Shown: positions 43,034-52,554 of the stretch, one piece after another | How the letters are laid out: each line of letters opens with the position of its first letter | Numbering within the stretch: position 1 is the first letter of the stretch | Assembly (NCBI RefSeq): GCF_947501225.1 | Contig: NZ_CANMUW010000013.1 | Span: 1 to 64,000 of the forward strand | Reading direction: 5' to 3' | Origin: an uncultured Shewanella sp. | Lineage (GTDB): Bacteria; Pseudomonadota; Gammaproteobacteria; Enterobacterales; Shewanellaceae | DNA length: 64,000 bases | Made by a program: the position numbers and the translations under genes | The notes under the pieces: generated by a model | Database searches by the model: none | Told to the model about the DNA's origin: nothing | The model's input: only the letters and a program-made list of their open reading frames with translations

Positions 43034-43336
43034 AATCTTAAACCTGAAAAAATATCTAACCTAATTCTAACCCAATGAAGGTTAAGATGTGCCATATCTG
43101 TTTAAAATAGCCTGATTACTCCCCCCTGAAAATGTTTCTTATGCCCATCGGGTGCCAAAGCTTCATCCGCCGCAGGAATTTATCCTGTCGGCATTTTCCC
43201 GCCCCATGAGCTGGAGAGTCGATTTTCTGGTATCCGGGAGATTAAACAGGATAAGAGGAGGATTACTGATATTGCAGGAGGACGCTTACCTTTGCAAAGT
43301 GGGAAAAGAGTGTGAAAAATGAATTCAAGAAACAGG
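43034..43336. other. Intergenic stretch with a hairpin and a marginal 38-codon frame
   Basis: About 300 bp between yacL and the ugd terminator. A hairpin GCCG-CAGGA...TCCTG-TCGGC lies at 43170-43192. A 38-codon frame runs from the ATG at 43206 to the TGA at 43322 (begins MSWRVDFLVSGRLNRIRGG) but has no ribosome-binding site, so I do not call it a gene. Confidence 0.35.
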
Positions 43337-43369
43337 TAAAAAAAAAGGTGCAGGATAAATTACCCTGCC
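43337..43369 (-). terminator. ugd terminator
   Basis: On the minus strand GCAGG-GTAATTTAT-CCTGC followed by CACC and nine T residues, 28 bp after the ugd stop. Confidence 0.85.
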
Positions 43370-43396
43370 CTACTTTTTACTGATTATTAAGCCAAC

Positions 43397-44563
43397 TCAA
43401 TCTGAACCGAAGAGATCGCGTGTGTAAACTTTATCTACTACGTCAGAGAGTTCATCCACCATGCGGTTAGATACAATAATATCAGACACCTGTTTAAACT
43501 CACTCAGATCCTCCATGACTTCAGAATTGAAAAAAGCTTTCTCCTTCATCACAGGTTCGTAAATCACCACCTTAATCCCTTTCGCCTTGATCCGTTTCAT
43601 AATTCCCAGAATCGATGAAGCACGAAAGTTATCAGAACCAGATTTCATAATCAGACGGTATAAGCCAACAGTTTCAGGCTCTTGTTTAATGATGGAATCG
43701 GCGATGAAATCTTTACGAGTCACATTCGCATCTACAATCGCACTGATAAGGTTATTAGGAACATCCTGGTAATTCGCTAATAGCTGCTTGGTATCTTTCG
43801 GCAGACAATATCCACCATAGCCAAAAGATGGATTGTTATAGTGATCTCCGATACGGGGATCGAGCCCAACCCCTTCAATAATCTGCCTCGATGACAGGCC
43901 ATGAGTCTCGGCGTAGCTATCCAACTCATTGAAATAGGCTACCCGCATCGCAAGGTAGGTATTTGAGAATAGTTTAATCGCTTCAGCCTCGGTAGCATCG
44001 GTAAAAAGCAGTGGAATATCTTTCTTTATAGCTCCCTCAACCAATAAGTCGGCAAATACCTCAGCCCTTTCAGACTGCTCACCGATGACGATTCGCGATG
44101 GATAAAGATTATCAAAAACAGCTTTACCTTCACGAAGGAATTCAGGAGAGAATATAATATTTTTGCAGTCCAGCTGAGCAGATAGTCGCTTAGTGTAACC
44201 AACAGGGACAGTAGATTTAATCACGATCGTGGCATTAGGATTCAAGCTGATCACATCGTTTACCACTGACTCTACAGACTTGGTATTAAAGTAATTCGTT
44301 TCAGGATCATAATCTGTAGGCGTAGCAACAATCACATATTTCGCATCTTTATAAGCAGACTCTTTATCCCGTGTGGCTCTTAAGTTCAGCTCTGCCTTTA
44401 TCAGGTATTCGTCGGCTTCCTTATCTGCAATCGGAGACTTCCCACTGTTTAATAAATTAACTCTTTCTTCATCAATATCATAGGCAACCACTTCATTATT
44501 CTGAGCCAGAATAATCGCGTTAGACAGACCGACATAACCGGTTCCAACGATAACAATTTTCAT
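43397..44563 (-). CDS. ugd: UDP-glucose 6-dehydrogenase
   Basis: Two-step NAD-dependent oxidation of UDP-glucose to UDP-glucuronate for capsule, LPS or exopolysaccharide. The 388 aa from the ATG at 44563 (AAAGG upstream) begin MKIVIVGTGYVGLSNAIILAQ. The catalytic Cys is in GYGGYCLPKDTKQLL (about residue 250), with the substrate segments FSPEFLREGKA and ESTVPVG-like IKSTVPVGYTK. Length matches the short bacterial Ugd class. No sugar-polymer genes are adjacent, so this is an isolated copy. Confidence 0.95.
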   Translation of the reverse strand: MKIVIVGTGYVGLSNAIILAQNNEVVAYDIDEERVNLLNSGKSPIADKEADEYLIKAELNLRATRDKESAYKDAKYVIVATPTDYDPETNYFNTKSVESVVNDVISLNPNATIVIKSTVPVGYTKRLSAQLDCKNIIFSPEFLREGKAVFDNLYPSRIVIGEQSERAEVFADLLVEGAIKKDIPLLFTDATEAEAIKLFSNTYLAMRVAYFNELDSYAETHGLSSRQIIEGVGLDPRIGDHYNNPSFGYGGYCLPKDTKQLLANYQDVPNNLISAIVDANVTRKDFIADSIIKQEPETVGLYRLIMKSGSDNFRASSILGIMKRIKAKGIKVVIYEPVMKEKAFFNSEVMEDLSEFKQVSDIIVSNRMVDELSDVVDKVYTRDLFGSD

Positions 44564-44778
44564 AAATAACCTTTCAACAATTGACAAAAAATGCCTCTGA
44601 GCCCGAGGATTGTAATTCAGAAAGACATGGGGGAGCAAATAAGCGATGCGGTACAGATCTGAGTAATTATACTCAGTTCACACATAAAAAATTTAATCCA
44701 ACATTTCGAAAGTCGGGGTTAAATAAAACTACTTAAAGTAGCACGCTGACGAATCAAAACATTATTTCGGTAGAAAAA

Positions 44779-44806
44779 AACGGCACCCGCAATTGAGGGT
44801 GCCGCT
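44779..44806 (-). terminator. Terminator of the FKBP lipoprotein gene
   Basis: CGGCACCC-GCAATTGA-GGGTGCCG followed on the minus strand by seven T residues. Confidence 0.9.
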
Positions 44807-44865
44807 CTATTTAAGTTGCGAATTTAGAACCTAACCAGGCTAGTGGTTCTATATCTGCCCACTCT

Positions 44866-45645
44866 TTAGTGAGCATGGCCGTCTGTTGCAGCTTCCGCTG
44901 TCGGTGCGGCAGCTTTCTCGATAGAGAGAAGTTCAACTTCGAAAACCAAGGTAGAGTTCGCAGGAATCGACCCCGTATCACGGTCGCCGTATGCAAGCTC
45001 TGCCGGGATAACGAACTTATACTTAGCGCCAACAGGCATCAACTGAACACCTTCGGTCCAACCAGGAATAACGCGGTTAAGCGGGAACTTAGCCGGTTGA
45101 CCACGTGCAACAGAGCTATCAAACTCGGTGCCGTCGGTGAGGGTACCAACATAATGCACCTCAACGGTATCTTCCGCTGATGGCTTATCACCTGTGCCCG
45201 GAGTCAATACTTCGTACTGAAGACCAGACTCTGTTGTAACTACGCCCTCTTTAGCCTTGTTAGCATCTAAAAATGCTTTGCTTTCAGAGAGGGCTTTCTC
45301 AGCAAGTGCAGCTGCCTGGGCCTGACGCTTTTCATTCAGCTTCTCGTCTAGTCCCTGAAGAACAGTTTGCATCTCCTCTTCGGTGAGTTTGAGCTCATCA
45401 TTCAGACCGTTAGTGAAACCGGTAATGATAAGGCTACGATCTACCGACAGGCCTAACTCTTCCTGCTCTTTGATATGACCTGACATATACTTACCGATAG
45501 AGGCGCCGACGCTGTAGGCTTCTTTCTGTGCTTCTGTTTTCAATTCGACATTGGCAGCAGTTTCAGCTGTTTTTTGTTCTTGGTTACAAGCAGACAGACC
45601 GATAACGGCCAACGCAACCAGCGAGATTTTATAAATTGATTTCAT
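44866..45645 (-). CDS. FKBP-type peptidyl-prolyl isomerase lipoprotein (FkpA-like)
   Basis: Periplasm-facing prolyl isomerase/chaperone of 259 aa. MKSIYKISLVALAVIGLSACNQ carries a lipobox (LSAC), unlike the soluble E. coli FkpA. The helical N-terminal dimerisation domain (about 35-140) is followed by the FKBP domain (about 150-245) with VEVHYVGTLTDGTEFDSS, FPLNRVIPGWTEGVQLMPVG and the closing LVFEVELLSI. The tail ends in His-rich DGHAH. The lipid anchor is the main departure from FkpA; the name FklB/FkpA-like is safest. Confidence 0.9.
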   Translation of the reverse strand: MKSIYKISLVALAVIGLSACNQEQKTAETAANVELKTEAQKEAYSVGASIGKYMSGHIKEQEELGLSVDRSLIITGFTNGLNDELKLTEEEMQTVLQGLDEKLNEKRQAQAAALAEKALSESKAFLDANKAKEGVVTTESGLQYEVLTPGTGDKPSAEDTVEVHYVGTLTDGTEFDSSVARGQPAKFPLNRVIPGWTEGVQLMPVGAKYKFVIPAELAYGDRDTGSIPANSTLVFEVELLSIEKAAAPTAEAATDGHAH

Positions 45646-45811
45646 TAAAGCTTCCTCAGCATCTTCTTGTAGTTACAATAACCTTACTCTTATAAGGCGA
45701 ACCACTTTATACTAGTTAAATACGTTATTCCAATTACATTATCTAAGTTTGCTGATCATAGATAAAAGTAATGACACTTGAGCTACAGACAACAGGATAG
45801 GGAGCAAGTTC

Positions 45812-46771
45812 ATGAAAATATTCTTCACGCTTGTTTTTTGTGCTCTTCTTGTTACCGCTTGTCGGCCACAAGCCATAGATACGTACCAGCTAATAACTGA
45901 GCCCAGTTACGATGCCAGTCTCTCGGAGCAGGGCGACATGGCCTTAATCAGCACCGCCAATAGCGGCTTACAATTATGGGATCTCGATACCAATCAACAA
46001 ATGTTCACCTGGATCCATGGCAAGAGTGATAATAGTGTTGTCGATACAGCGATATCTCCGGACCAGAAATATGCCGCCTCTTTGAGTCGAACCTCTGTCG
46101 CACTTTGGAATGTTGTCGATGGCAGCTCACTGGGTTGGTGGTCACTTCCCTCCACGGGTCAGAGCGTTGCACTGGCAAACACCGGCGCTTTATTGATAGG
46201 GCTCAACGATGGTAGCGTCATGTCCCTTCGTCCCAATAACGGCTCACTGATTAAATTCCTTGGCCATAGTGAAAAAATTAACAGCGTATCTCTTTCAGCC
46301 GACGGTAAACTTGCATTAACGGGGTCAAATGATCAACATGCTATTCTATGGAATGCGGCAACCGGACAACCGATACATGACTGGAAACTGGATAATCGCA
46401 TCATCAGCGTTGCCCTGAACCAGGCAGGCACGCTCTCATTTATCGGCGACAGTACCAACATAGCCAAGATTATCGATAACAGGCGTGGGGAACAACTCAG
46501 CCAGTTAAGTATCATTCGCAGAAAAATGAACTTTTCAACCGCTCGATTTTCAAATGAGGATACCTTGCTTATCACAGGCACACCGGCGAGAGAAGTTATA
46601 GTATGGAGAGTCGAAAGCGGGCGAAAACTCGCCAATTGGCAAGTTCAGCGAACCAAACGTGCCCAAATTAAGGGAGCCGTTGTATACTCTGTCGCTAACA
46701 AGGATCCTGATCGGATCATCAGCATCAGCAGTAACGGCCTGATAGAAACCTGGCCAATGCCCGTCCATTAG
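45812..46771 (+). CDS. WD40-like repeat lipoprotein
   Basis: 319-aa lipoprotein: MKIFFTLVFCALLVTACRPQ ends in the lipobox VTAC. At least five beta-propeller-type blades are visible, among them LQLWDLDTNQQMFTW, VALWNVVDGSSLGWW, KFLGHSEKINSVSLSADGKLALTGSNDQHAILWN and VIVWRVESGRKLANW, with the GH...D-x6-WD spacing of WD40 repeats. It is probably a periplasmic protein-interaction platform. slyX follows 8 bp later, so they are co-transcribed. No catalytic motif. Confidence 0.82.
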   Translation: MKIFFTLVFCALLVTACRPQAIDTYQLITEPSYDASLSEQGDMALISTANSGLQLWDLDTNQQMFTWIHGKSDNSVVDTAISPDQKYAASLSRTSVALWNVVDGSSLGWWSLPSTGQSVALANTGALLIGLNDGSVMSLRPNNGSLIKFLGHSEKINSVSLSADGKLALTGSNDQHAILWNAATGQPIHDWKLDNRIISVALNQAGTLSFIGDSTNIAKIIDNRRGEQLSQLSIIRRKMNFSTARFSNEDTLLITGTPAREVIVWRVESGRKLANWQVQRTKRAQIKGAVVYSVANKDPDRIISISSNGLIETWPMPVH

Positions 46772-46779
46772 AGGTAAAA

Positions 46780-46992
46780 ATGGATCAATTAGAAAGAAGA
46801 GTCGAAGATCTTGAGATGAAACTGGCGTTTCAAGAGGGAACCATAGAAGAGCTGGACCAACAGGTGATAAAGCTCAATGACCTGCTCGCAACACAGCAGG
46901 AGCAGCTGCGTATACTTATCACTAAGTTGCAATCGGTAGAACCCAGCAACATGGCCAGTCAGTCCGAAGAGTCGCCACCTCCTCACTATTAA
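46780..46992 (+). CDS. slyX: SlyX family protein
   Basis: 70-aa coiled-coil protein: MDQLERRVEDLEMKLAFQEGTIEELDQQVIKLN followed by LLATQQEQLRILITKLQSV, ending in the family's PPPHY-like tail (EESPPPHY). Function is poorly defined in all species. Start at 46780, 8 bp after the WD40 lipoprotein gene. Confidence 0.9.
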   Translation: MDQLERRVEDLEMKLAFQEGTIEELDQQVIKLNDLLATQQEQLRILITKLQSVEPSNMASQSEESPPPHY

Positions 46993-47187
46993 AAGTAGTC
47001 AGGCCACTTCCGGATTGACTCCCCCTATATGGTATAAGGGACGCTATGATGACTCTTGCTCATTTTTGATAACCGAGTCAGGCTGGATTCAGCTATAGCA
47101 TGTTTAAATTCGGATGTGGTTAAATGCAAAATATGGACATTGAAGGATCAAGATGTTAGCCATTGCTCAAGTCGGTGAGGCCTCACA

Positions 47188-48555
47188 ATGAAAAGATGGC
47201 TACTGCTCTGTCTGCTTAGCCTATTAGTCAGTGGCTGTGCGCTAAACAGTATCTTAATCAGCTACCCCTCCCAAATCGCTCCGGTAAAGGCACAACTCAA
47301 CACCGCTAATCCGATTAAAGGGGTGCGTGAGATCGAATCAAATATCTCAGGTGCCGATGGACTCCTGTATGCACAGGAAGCCGGTAGGGTCGCACAGATC
47401 AGCGGAGACTTCGAAGCAAGCAAGCGGTATTACCAACAAGCCGTTGCCGGCTATCTTGAGTTTGACGATAAGGCGACGGTGAGCGTTACCGATATCGGAG
47501 CGACCGCCAGCAGCTTGTTTATTAATGATAATGTGATCCCCTATCGTGGCCCGGGCTATGAGCGGGTGATGCTGCACCAATATCAGGCACTAAACTATAT
47601 CTTCAGTGGCGATAAACAGGGTGCCCTGGTCGAAGTCAGGCGCAGTAACGAGCTACAAAGCTTTGAACAAGCCAGGTATCAAAAATCGAACAGCTCAGTT
47701 CAAGCGATGGCGAACGGCACCATTGACGCCGAAGTTAACAGGCTGGAAAAGGCGGCTGGCTCACTCACCAGTTCATTTCTTAATGCCTATAGCTACTACA
47801 CCACAGGTGTACTGCATGAGCTGTTGGGCGAGCCTAATGATGCATTTATCGATTACCGTAAAGCCGCACAAATATCTCCCGATAACCCCTACCTGCAGAA
47901 AGACCTGGTTAGACTCTCGAAGCAGTTATCTATGCCTCAGGCAGATGAATTCGAACGTCGCTGGGGGAAAGCTACAACGGCGAAAAGAGATCAGGGTGAG
48001 GTCATTTTGCTGATCGAACGTGGGTTTGTGCCTGAAAAGCAAAGCTTCAGCGTCCCCTTCACCATCCACGGAAACTGGCAAACCGCCTCACTTGCTACCT
48101 ATACTTCTAACTCACGCCCCGTATCTCCGGGAAAGGTTAAGGGACTAGGCAAGAGCCTGACAGCATCGCCGATAGCAAACATTGACGCACTGGCGATCAC
48201 GGCACTCAAAGAGGAGTTGCCCGCCGCACTCATTCGTCAGGCCGCACGTATTTATGCCAAGTCTGAGATGGCCCGAAGTGTTGAGAGCGAATCGAAGAAG
48301 CGCCGTAACGAGACCGATCTCGGCGTAATTGCAATGCAGATATTTAACGTTGTCACAGAGCAGGCAGACAGACGCAGCTGGCTCACTCTTCCCAAGCAGG
48401 CTCAAATTGCGCGGACCTACCTTGATAATGGCCCTTATTCGATTCAACTGGATAATGGAACGCCCGCTCAGATAGAGGTAAAAAGCGGAAGAACAACGCT
48501 GGTTTGGGCAGTAGACACTGGAAATTACACACGTTTTTATTCAATAATCATCTGA
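47188..48555 (+). CDS. COG3014-type lipoprotein
   Basis: 455-aa lipoprotein (MKRWLLLCLLSLLVSGCAL, lipobox VSGC). The N-terminal half has TPR-like helices (SGDFEASKRYYQQAVAGYLEF; LLGEPNDAFIDYRKAAQISPDN) and the rest is a less defined alpha/beta part. The overall layout matches what I recall as COG3014, a proteobacterial lipoprotein family often encoded beside LpoB-like proteins, as here (next gene 22 bp on). No established function; a peptidoglycan or envelope role is inferred only from the neighbour. Confidence 0.72.
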   Translation: MKRWLLLCLLSLLVSGCALNSILISYPSQIAPVKAQLNTANPIKGVREIESNISGADGLLYAQEAGRVAQISGDFEASKRYYQQAVAGYLEFDDKATVSVTDIGATASSLFINDNVIPYRGPGYERVMLHQYQALNYIFSGDKQGALVEVRRSNELQSFEQARYQKSNSSVQAMANGTIDAEVNRLEKAAGSLTSSFLNAYSYYTTGVLHELLGEPNDAFIDYRKAAQISPDNPYLQKDLVRLSKQLSMPQADEFERRWGKATTAKRDQGEVILLIERGFVPEKQSFSVPFTIHGNWQTASLATYTSNSRPVSPGKVKGLGKSLTASPIANIDALAITALKEELPAALIRQAARIYAKSEMARSVESESKKRRNETDLGVIAMQIFNVVTEQADRRSWLTLPKQAQIARTYLDNGPYSIQLDNGTPAQIEVKSGRTTLVWAVDTGNYTRFYSIII

Positions 48556-48577
48556 TAAACATTTAATGGAATTCACT

Positions 48578-49171
48578 ATGAAACATTTCAAACTTATTTT
48601 TATGCTAGCTGTAGCCATTGGCCTGGCAGGTTGCCAATCTAAAGTCGAATATGGTGATGCCACAGAAGTGGAAACCGTTAATGAAAACTTCGGCTCCAGC
48701 GATCTTCAGGCCATCGCCGCCAAGATGGTCGACAGCATGCTGACCTTCCCGCCGGTCATGGTGTTAACGGCTAACGATCGACCTATCATGTTTGTCGATA
48801 AGATTAAGAACAAGACCTCTGAGCATATCGATACCGAATCGGTCACCGACTCTATCAGCAATAAGCTACTTCGTTCGGGTAAGTTCCGCTTCATCGACAT
48901 GACAAAAGTCGACGCAGTACGTAAACAGCTGGATTATCAAAATAATGCCGGCATGGTAGACCCATCTACAGCCATAAGCTTCGGCCGCCAGATCGGTGCT
49001 CAATATATGCTCTACGGCAACCTGTCCAGCATAGTCAAGCAAGATGGCAGCACCAAAGATGTCTACTATAAGATGACGATGCGCCTGATGGATCTCGAAA
49101 CGGGCCTTATCGAATGGTCTGATGAAAAAGAGATCCGTAAAGTTAAGTCTAAGTCTTTCCTGGGCTTATAG
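48578..49171 (+). CDS. lpoB: LpoB-type penicillin-binding-protein activator
   Basis: Outer-membrane lipoprotein that in E. coli reaches through the wall to activate PBP1b. 197 aa from the ATG at 48578, with lipobox GLAGCQSK. The LpoB/CsgG-like core is recognisable in FGSSDLQAIAAKMVDSMLTFP, ADRPIMFVDKIKNKTSEHIDTESVTDSI then RSGKFRFIDMT, and GAQYMLYGNLSSIVK. The intervening disordered linker of enteric LpoB is short here. Operon with the COG3014 gene and a terminator at 49238. Confidence 0.86.
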   Translation: MKHFKLIFMLAVAIGLAGCQSKVEYGDATEVETVNENFGSSDLQAIAAKMVDSMLTFPPVMVLTANDRPIMFVDKIKNKTSEHIDTESVTDSISNKLLRSGKFRFIDMTKVDAVRKQLDYQNNAGMVDPSTAISFGRQIGAQYMLYGNLSSIVKQDGSTKDVYYKMTMRLMDLETGLIEWSDEKEIRKVKSKSFLGL

Positions 49172-49237
49172 CCTTTAGAATATAGGCCGCACCAGAGAAG
49201 GGAGCTACATTCATAGCCCCGAGGCCAGAAGGTTTTT

Positions 49238-49270
49238 AAAATGCCGGTCAGCTCCTGACCGGCATTTTTT
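49238..49270 (+). terminator. Terminator after lpoB
   Basis: AAAATGCCGGTCAG-CTC-CTGACCGGCATTTTTT, a long GC-rich stem with a six-T run. Confidence 0.95.
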
Positions 49271-49371
49271 ATTTAGGCTAAAAACAGTCACTGTTATCGC
49301 CCCTATCGCACACAGAATAAAAATGAGTTAGTGTATCGGGCATAAAAATAATAAGCCTAAGGATCTTTGCT

Positions 49372-52011
49372 GTGAATCTGCTGCGTGTCTGTCTACTCTT
49401 AATGCTCTCTGCCTCAATCATCTCCTGCAGCAGTACAGAAACACCACAGCCGACACGCTTGGAAACTAACACCTACATCAGCCAGCAGCAGGCACAATCC
49501 CGTTCAGACAGGATCTCCGGGGTGAGTTATCAACTCGAGTTCACCTTAACCGGTCAGAGCGAGTTTAGCGGGGTAACCCGGGTAAATTTCACCCTATCCG
49601 ATACAGACTCTCCCCTGACCTTAGATCTCAATCAGGCCACGATTAACAGCTTTATCATCAACGGTCATAAGATCTACCCAAGATACAACGGCAACTACTT
49701 CACTTTAAACCCCGGCCTGTTAATCTCCGGCGATAACACCATAGAGGTCGCCTATACACGAAAACACAGCACCAATGGTGAGGGGCTGCATCGCTTTGTC
49801 GATCCTATCGACAGCAAGGTCTACCTCTACTCTCATTTCGAGCCTGCCGCCGCACAGCAGATGTTTGCCCTGTTCGATCAGCCCGACCTGAAGGCCAGCT
49901 ACCAGCTCACCGTCACCGCACCTAAAGAGTGGGTCGTGATCAGCGCCATGAGAGAGCAGAGCATAACGGCAATGGGAGAGATGAACCGCTGGCACTTTCC
50001 GGCCAGTCCGAAACTAAGCCCCTACAATTTTTCGCTACATGCCGGCCCATACCATATGTGGCAGGATAACAGTAGTAAGTACCCACTACGCCTATTCTCC
50101 CGTCAATCGGTCGCAGAGCAGGTCACTCCCGAATACTGGTTTACTTACACCCGGCAGGGATTGAGTTTCTTCGATGAGTATTTCGGCATCTCCTACCCCT
50201 TTAATAAATATGATCAGCTGCTGGTTCCCGACTTCCTCTACGGCGCCATGGAAAATGCCGCCGCCGTGACCTTCAGTGAAAATTATTTCCTGCATAAGAC
50301 AGAGATGACCTTAGCTCAAAAACAGAGCCTGGCCGGAGTCATCATGCATGAGATGGCCCATCAATGGTTCGGTAACCTGGTCACCATGAAATGGTGGAAC
50401 GGTCTATGGCTCAACGAAAGCTTCGCCTCCTTCATGGCCACACTCGCCACCGCTGAAGCCACCGAGTTTACCCATGCGTGGCGAAGTTTCTATGCCAAGG
50501 GAAAACAGAAAGCCTATGAACAGGACAGCCGGGTCACGACACACCCCATCGAAGTTCCGGTCGCCACCTCAGGCAACGCCTTCGATAATATCGATGCCAT
50601 CACCTATCAAAAAGGGGCGTCGGTACTGGTGCAACTCAACCACCTTTTAGGCACTAAGGTGTTTAAGCAGGGAGTACAGCACTACCTGACACAATACAGC
50701 TACCAGAATGCAGAACTGCAAGACTTTATTACCAGCTTAGGTAGCATAGCCAGACGCGATCTCAGCAATTGGAGTGATGAGTGGCTCAACCATAGTGGCG
50801 TAAATACGATAAAGGCCGAATTTAGCTGTGAAGCAGATCGCATCTCCTCCTTCGCCCTGCTGCAACTTCCTGCAAGTGAGGCCCTGCCAAAATTAAGAGA
50901 ACAGAAGATACAACTTGGCCTGTTTACCAAGGGGCGACGGGAACTGCATCTGAATGTCACAGTCCCGGTAACTTATAAAGGTGCGAGAACCGAAGTAAAA
51001 CGACTCATTGGTGTCCGCTGTCCGGATCTCGTATACCCCAACTATCAGGACTGGGGGTATGTGAAAGTCCTACTCGATGACAAATCATTCGATACGGCCA
51101 GACAAGATCTCAACATGATGAAAGATCCCATGTTGAGATCTATGCTATGGCAAAGTCTTTGGGACAGCGTATCGAGCGGCGCTCTTCCCCTGGACAGGTA
51201 TCTGGGCACAGTATTTATCAACCTGCCACACGAGAAAGATTACATCATCCTCGGTCAGGTGTTGGCTAACCTCTACCAAAGCAAGTCTTACCTTGAGCAG
51301 ATGCAGCCTATCCATCTAAGCTACACGGATAGAGTACTTAAAGGGCTGGCGCAGATGAGCCTGAGAAATACCATGTCAAATACCGGCAATAGCGACTTCC
51401 AGCGTCGCTGGTTCGATGCCTATATTCACTTTTCACGAACTCCACGAACCTTGGACCACCTTGAGCAGCTGCTGCAGGGAAGAGCCCAAATAAGGGGATT
51501 AACACTGGATCAGGATACTCGGTGGAAGATCATCACCCAGCTCAACCGTTATGATCATGGCGGCAGCCGAAAATTGCTTGAGGCGGAGCAGAAAGTCGAT
51601 GGCAGTGACTCCGGAGAGAAAGCAGCCATCGCGGCACTGGTGTCCAGACCCGAGGCCAGCATTAAGCGTCAATGGCTTAACCGCATCGAGCATACTCAGA
51701 CCTTGCCGTTTTCCAAACTCAGCACCGCAATGTCTCACCTCTATCCGGCTGAGCAGAAAGTGCTGAGTGCCGCCACCTCCGAGCAGAGGTTAGCCGGCTT
51801 AGCTAAGATAGACAGCGAAAATGACCCGGTGTTTATGCGCAGTTATGCCGCTAAGCTTATTCCGACTCAATGTGACCATGCGGGCATAGCCCGGCTACAG
51901 AAAGCCATCGATAAACATACGCAGCTATCTATGGGAACCCGTCGCGCGCTGTTGGAGGTACATCAGGAGGAGAAACGATGCGTGCTCATCAAAGAGAAGC
52001 TGTTGCACTGA
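49372..52011 (+). CDS. M1-family metalloaminopeptidase lipoprotein
   Basis: 879-aa zinc peptidase beginning at GTG 49372 with a lipoprotein signal (MNLLRVCLLLMLSASIISCSS). The exopeptidase motif is YGAMENAAAVTF, and the zinc site HEMAHQWFGNLVTMKWWNGLWLNE gives HExxH-x18-E. An N-terminal beta domain precedes the thermolysin-like core, and a long helical C-terminal domain follows (about 560-879). It resembles PepN but is envelope-anchored, suggesting digestion of extracellular or periplasmic peptides. It stands alone. Confidence 0.93.
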   Translation: MNLLRVCLLLMLSASIISCSSTETPQPTRLETNTYISQQQAQSRSDRISGVSYQLEFTLTGQSEFSGVTRVNFTLSDTDSPLTLDLNQATINSFIINGHKIYPRYNGNYFTLNPGLLISGDNTIEVAYTRKHSTNGEGLHRFVDPIDSKVYLYSHFEPAAAQQMFALFDQPDLKASYQLTVTAPKEWVVISAMREQSITAMGEMNRWHFPASPKLSPYNFSLHAGPYHMWQDNSSKYPLRLFSRQSVAEQVTPEYWFTYTRQGLSFFDEYFGISYPFNKYDQLLVPDFLYGAMENAAAVTFSENYFLHKTEMTLAQKQSLAGVIMHEMAHQWFGNLVTMKWWNGLWLNESFASFMATLATAEATEFTHAWRSFYAKGKQKAYEQDSRVTTHPIEVPVATSGNAFDNIDAITYQKGASVLVQLNHLLGTKVFKQGVQHYLTQYSYQNAELQDFITSLGSIARRDLSNWSDEWLNHSGVNTIKAEFSCEADRISSFALLQLPASEALPKLREQKIQLGLFTKGRRELHLNVTVPVTYKGARTEVKRLIGVRCPDLVYPNYQDWGYVKVLLDDKSFDTARQDLNMMKDPMLRSMLWQSLWDSVSSGALPLDRYLGTVFINLPHEKDYIILGQVLANLYQSKSYLEQMQPIHLSYTDRVLKGLAQMSLRNTMSNTGNSDFQRRWFDAYIHFSRTPRTLDHLEQLLQGRAQIRGLTLDQDTRWKIITQLNRYDHGGSRKLLEAEQKVDGSDSGEKAAIAALVSRPEASIKRQWLNRIEHTQTLPFSKLSTAMSHLYPAEQKVLSAATSEQRLAGLAKIDSENDPVFMRSYAAKLIPTQCDHAGIARLQKAIDKHTQLSMGTRRALLEVHQEEKRCVLIKEKLLH

Positions 52012-52225
52012 GCACCTTAGCGTATATGGTGATAAAGTCGCAAAATTCACTAAATGATCATGACAGCAGAGAAGCGCAAGCCAAACAAAAAATATAATCA
52101 TCTGATATAAAACAATATATTTTTTGGCATAGAGTTTGTATTCTCATTTGTATTCAGTTACTACAATCACTCAAATTCGAATATATTTGTAGTAGAAAAA
52201 CATAAGAGCAGAGGGAATCAGGATT

Positions 52226-52438
52226 ATGGGACCATTTGAAGTCATGGCCATCGCCATTATCGCAGTTTTTGGCGTAAAGGCTTATAAAGAGTTTAACAAC
52301 AGAAAAGCCAGTGTCGATAACAGCGAAGTGGATGCACTGAAGAGTGAGCTGGTCAAGTTACAGCAGAGAGTCGCCACTCTTGAAACCATAGTGACCGATA
52401 AATCCTACCAACTGAGTGAACAGATAGACAGATTATAA
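52226..52438 (+). CDS. Small membrane coiled-coil protein, PspB-like layout
   Basis: 70 aa: one N-terminal membrane helix (PFEVMAIAIIAVFGVKAY) followed by a heptad-rich helix (ALKSELVKLQQRVATLETIVTDKSY). The plan resembles PspB (membrane anchor plus coiled coil with LESI-like ending), but no psp genes are adjacent and I cannot claim homology. An AGAGGGAA ribosome-binding site precedes the ATG at 52226. Confidence 0.68.
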   Translation: MGPFEVMAIAIIAVFGVKAYKEFNNRKASVDNSEVDALKSELVKLQQRVATLETIVTDKSYQLSEQIDRL

Positions 52439-52482
52439 AGGTCTAAGAAAACAGAGAAAGCTCACTTAGCTCATAATAAGAA

Positions 52483-52506
52483 AGGCCATCACCTAGGTGA
52501 TGGCCT
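52483..52506. terminator. Perfect 24-bp palindrome between convergent genes
   Basis: AGGCCATCACC-TA-GGTGATGGCCT is a perfect palindrome. The plus side lacks a T run, whereas the minus side is followed by TTCTTATTA, so it most likely ends the phosphoribosyltransferase transcript. Confidence 0.75.
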
Positions 52507-52554
52507 GACAACAGCTTTAAGCACTCGCTTCAAAGATCAGCTTTAAAAGAAGCC

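Noticed and set aside
43206..43322. 38-codon frame beginning MSWRVDFLVSG
   Set aside because: No ribosome-binding site and no recognisable product; kept only as a note in the gap description.
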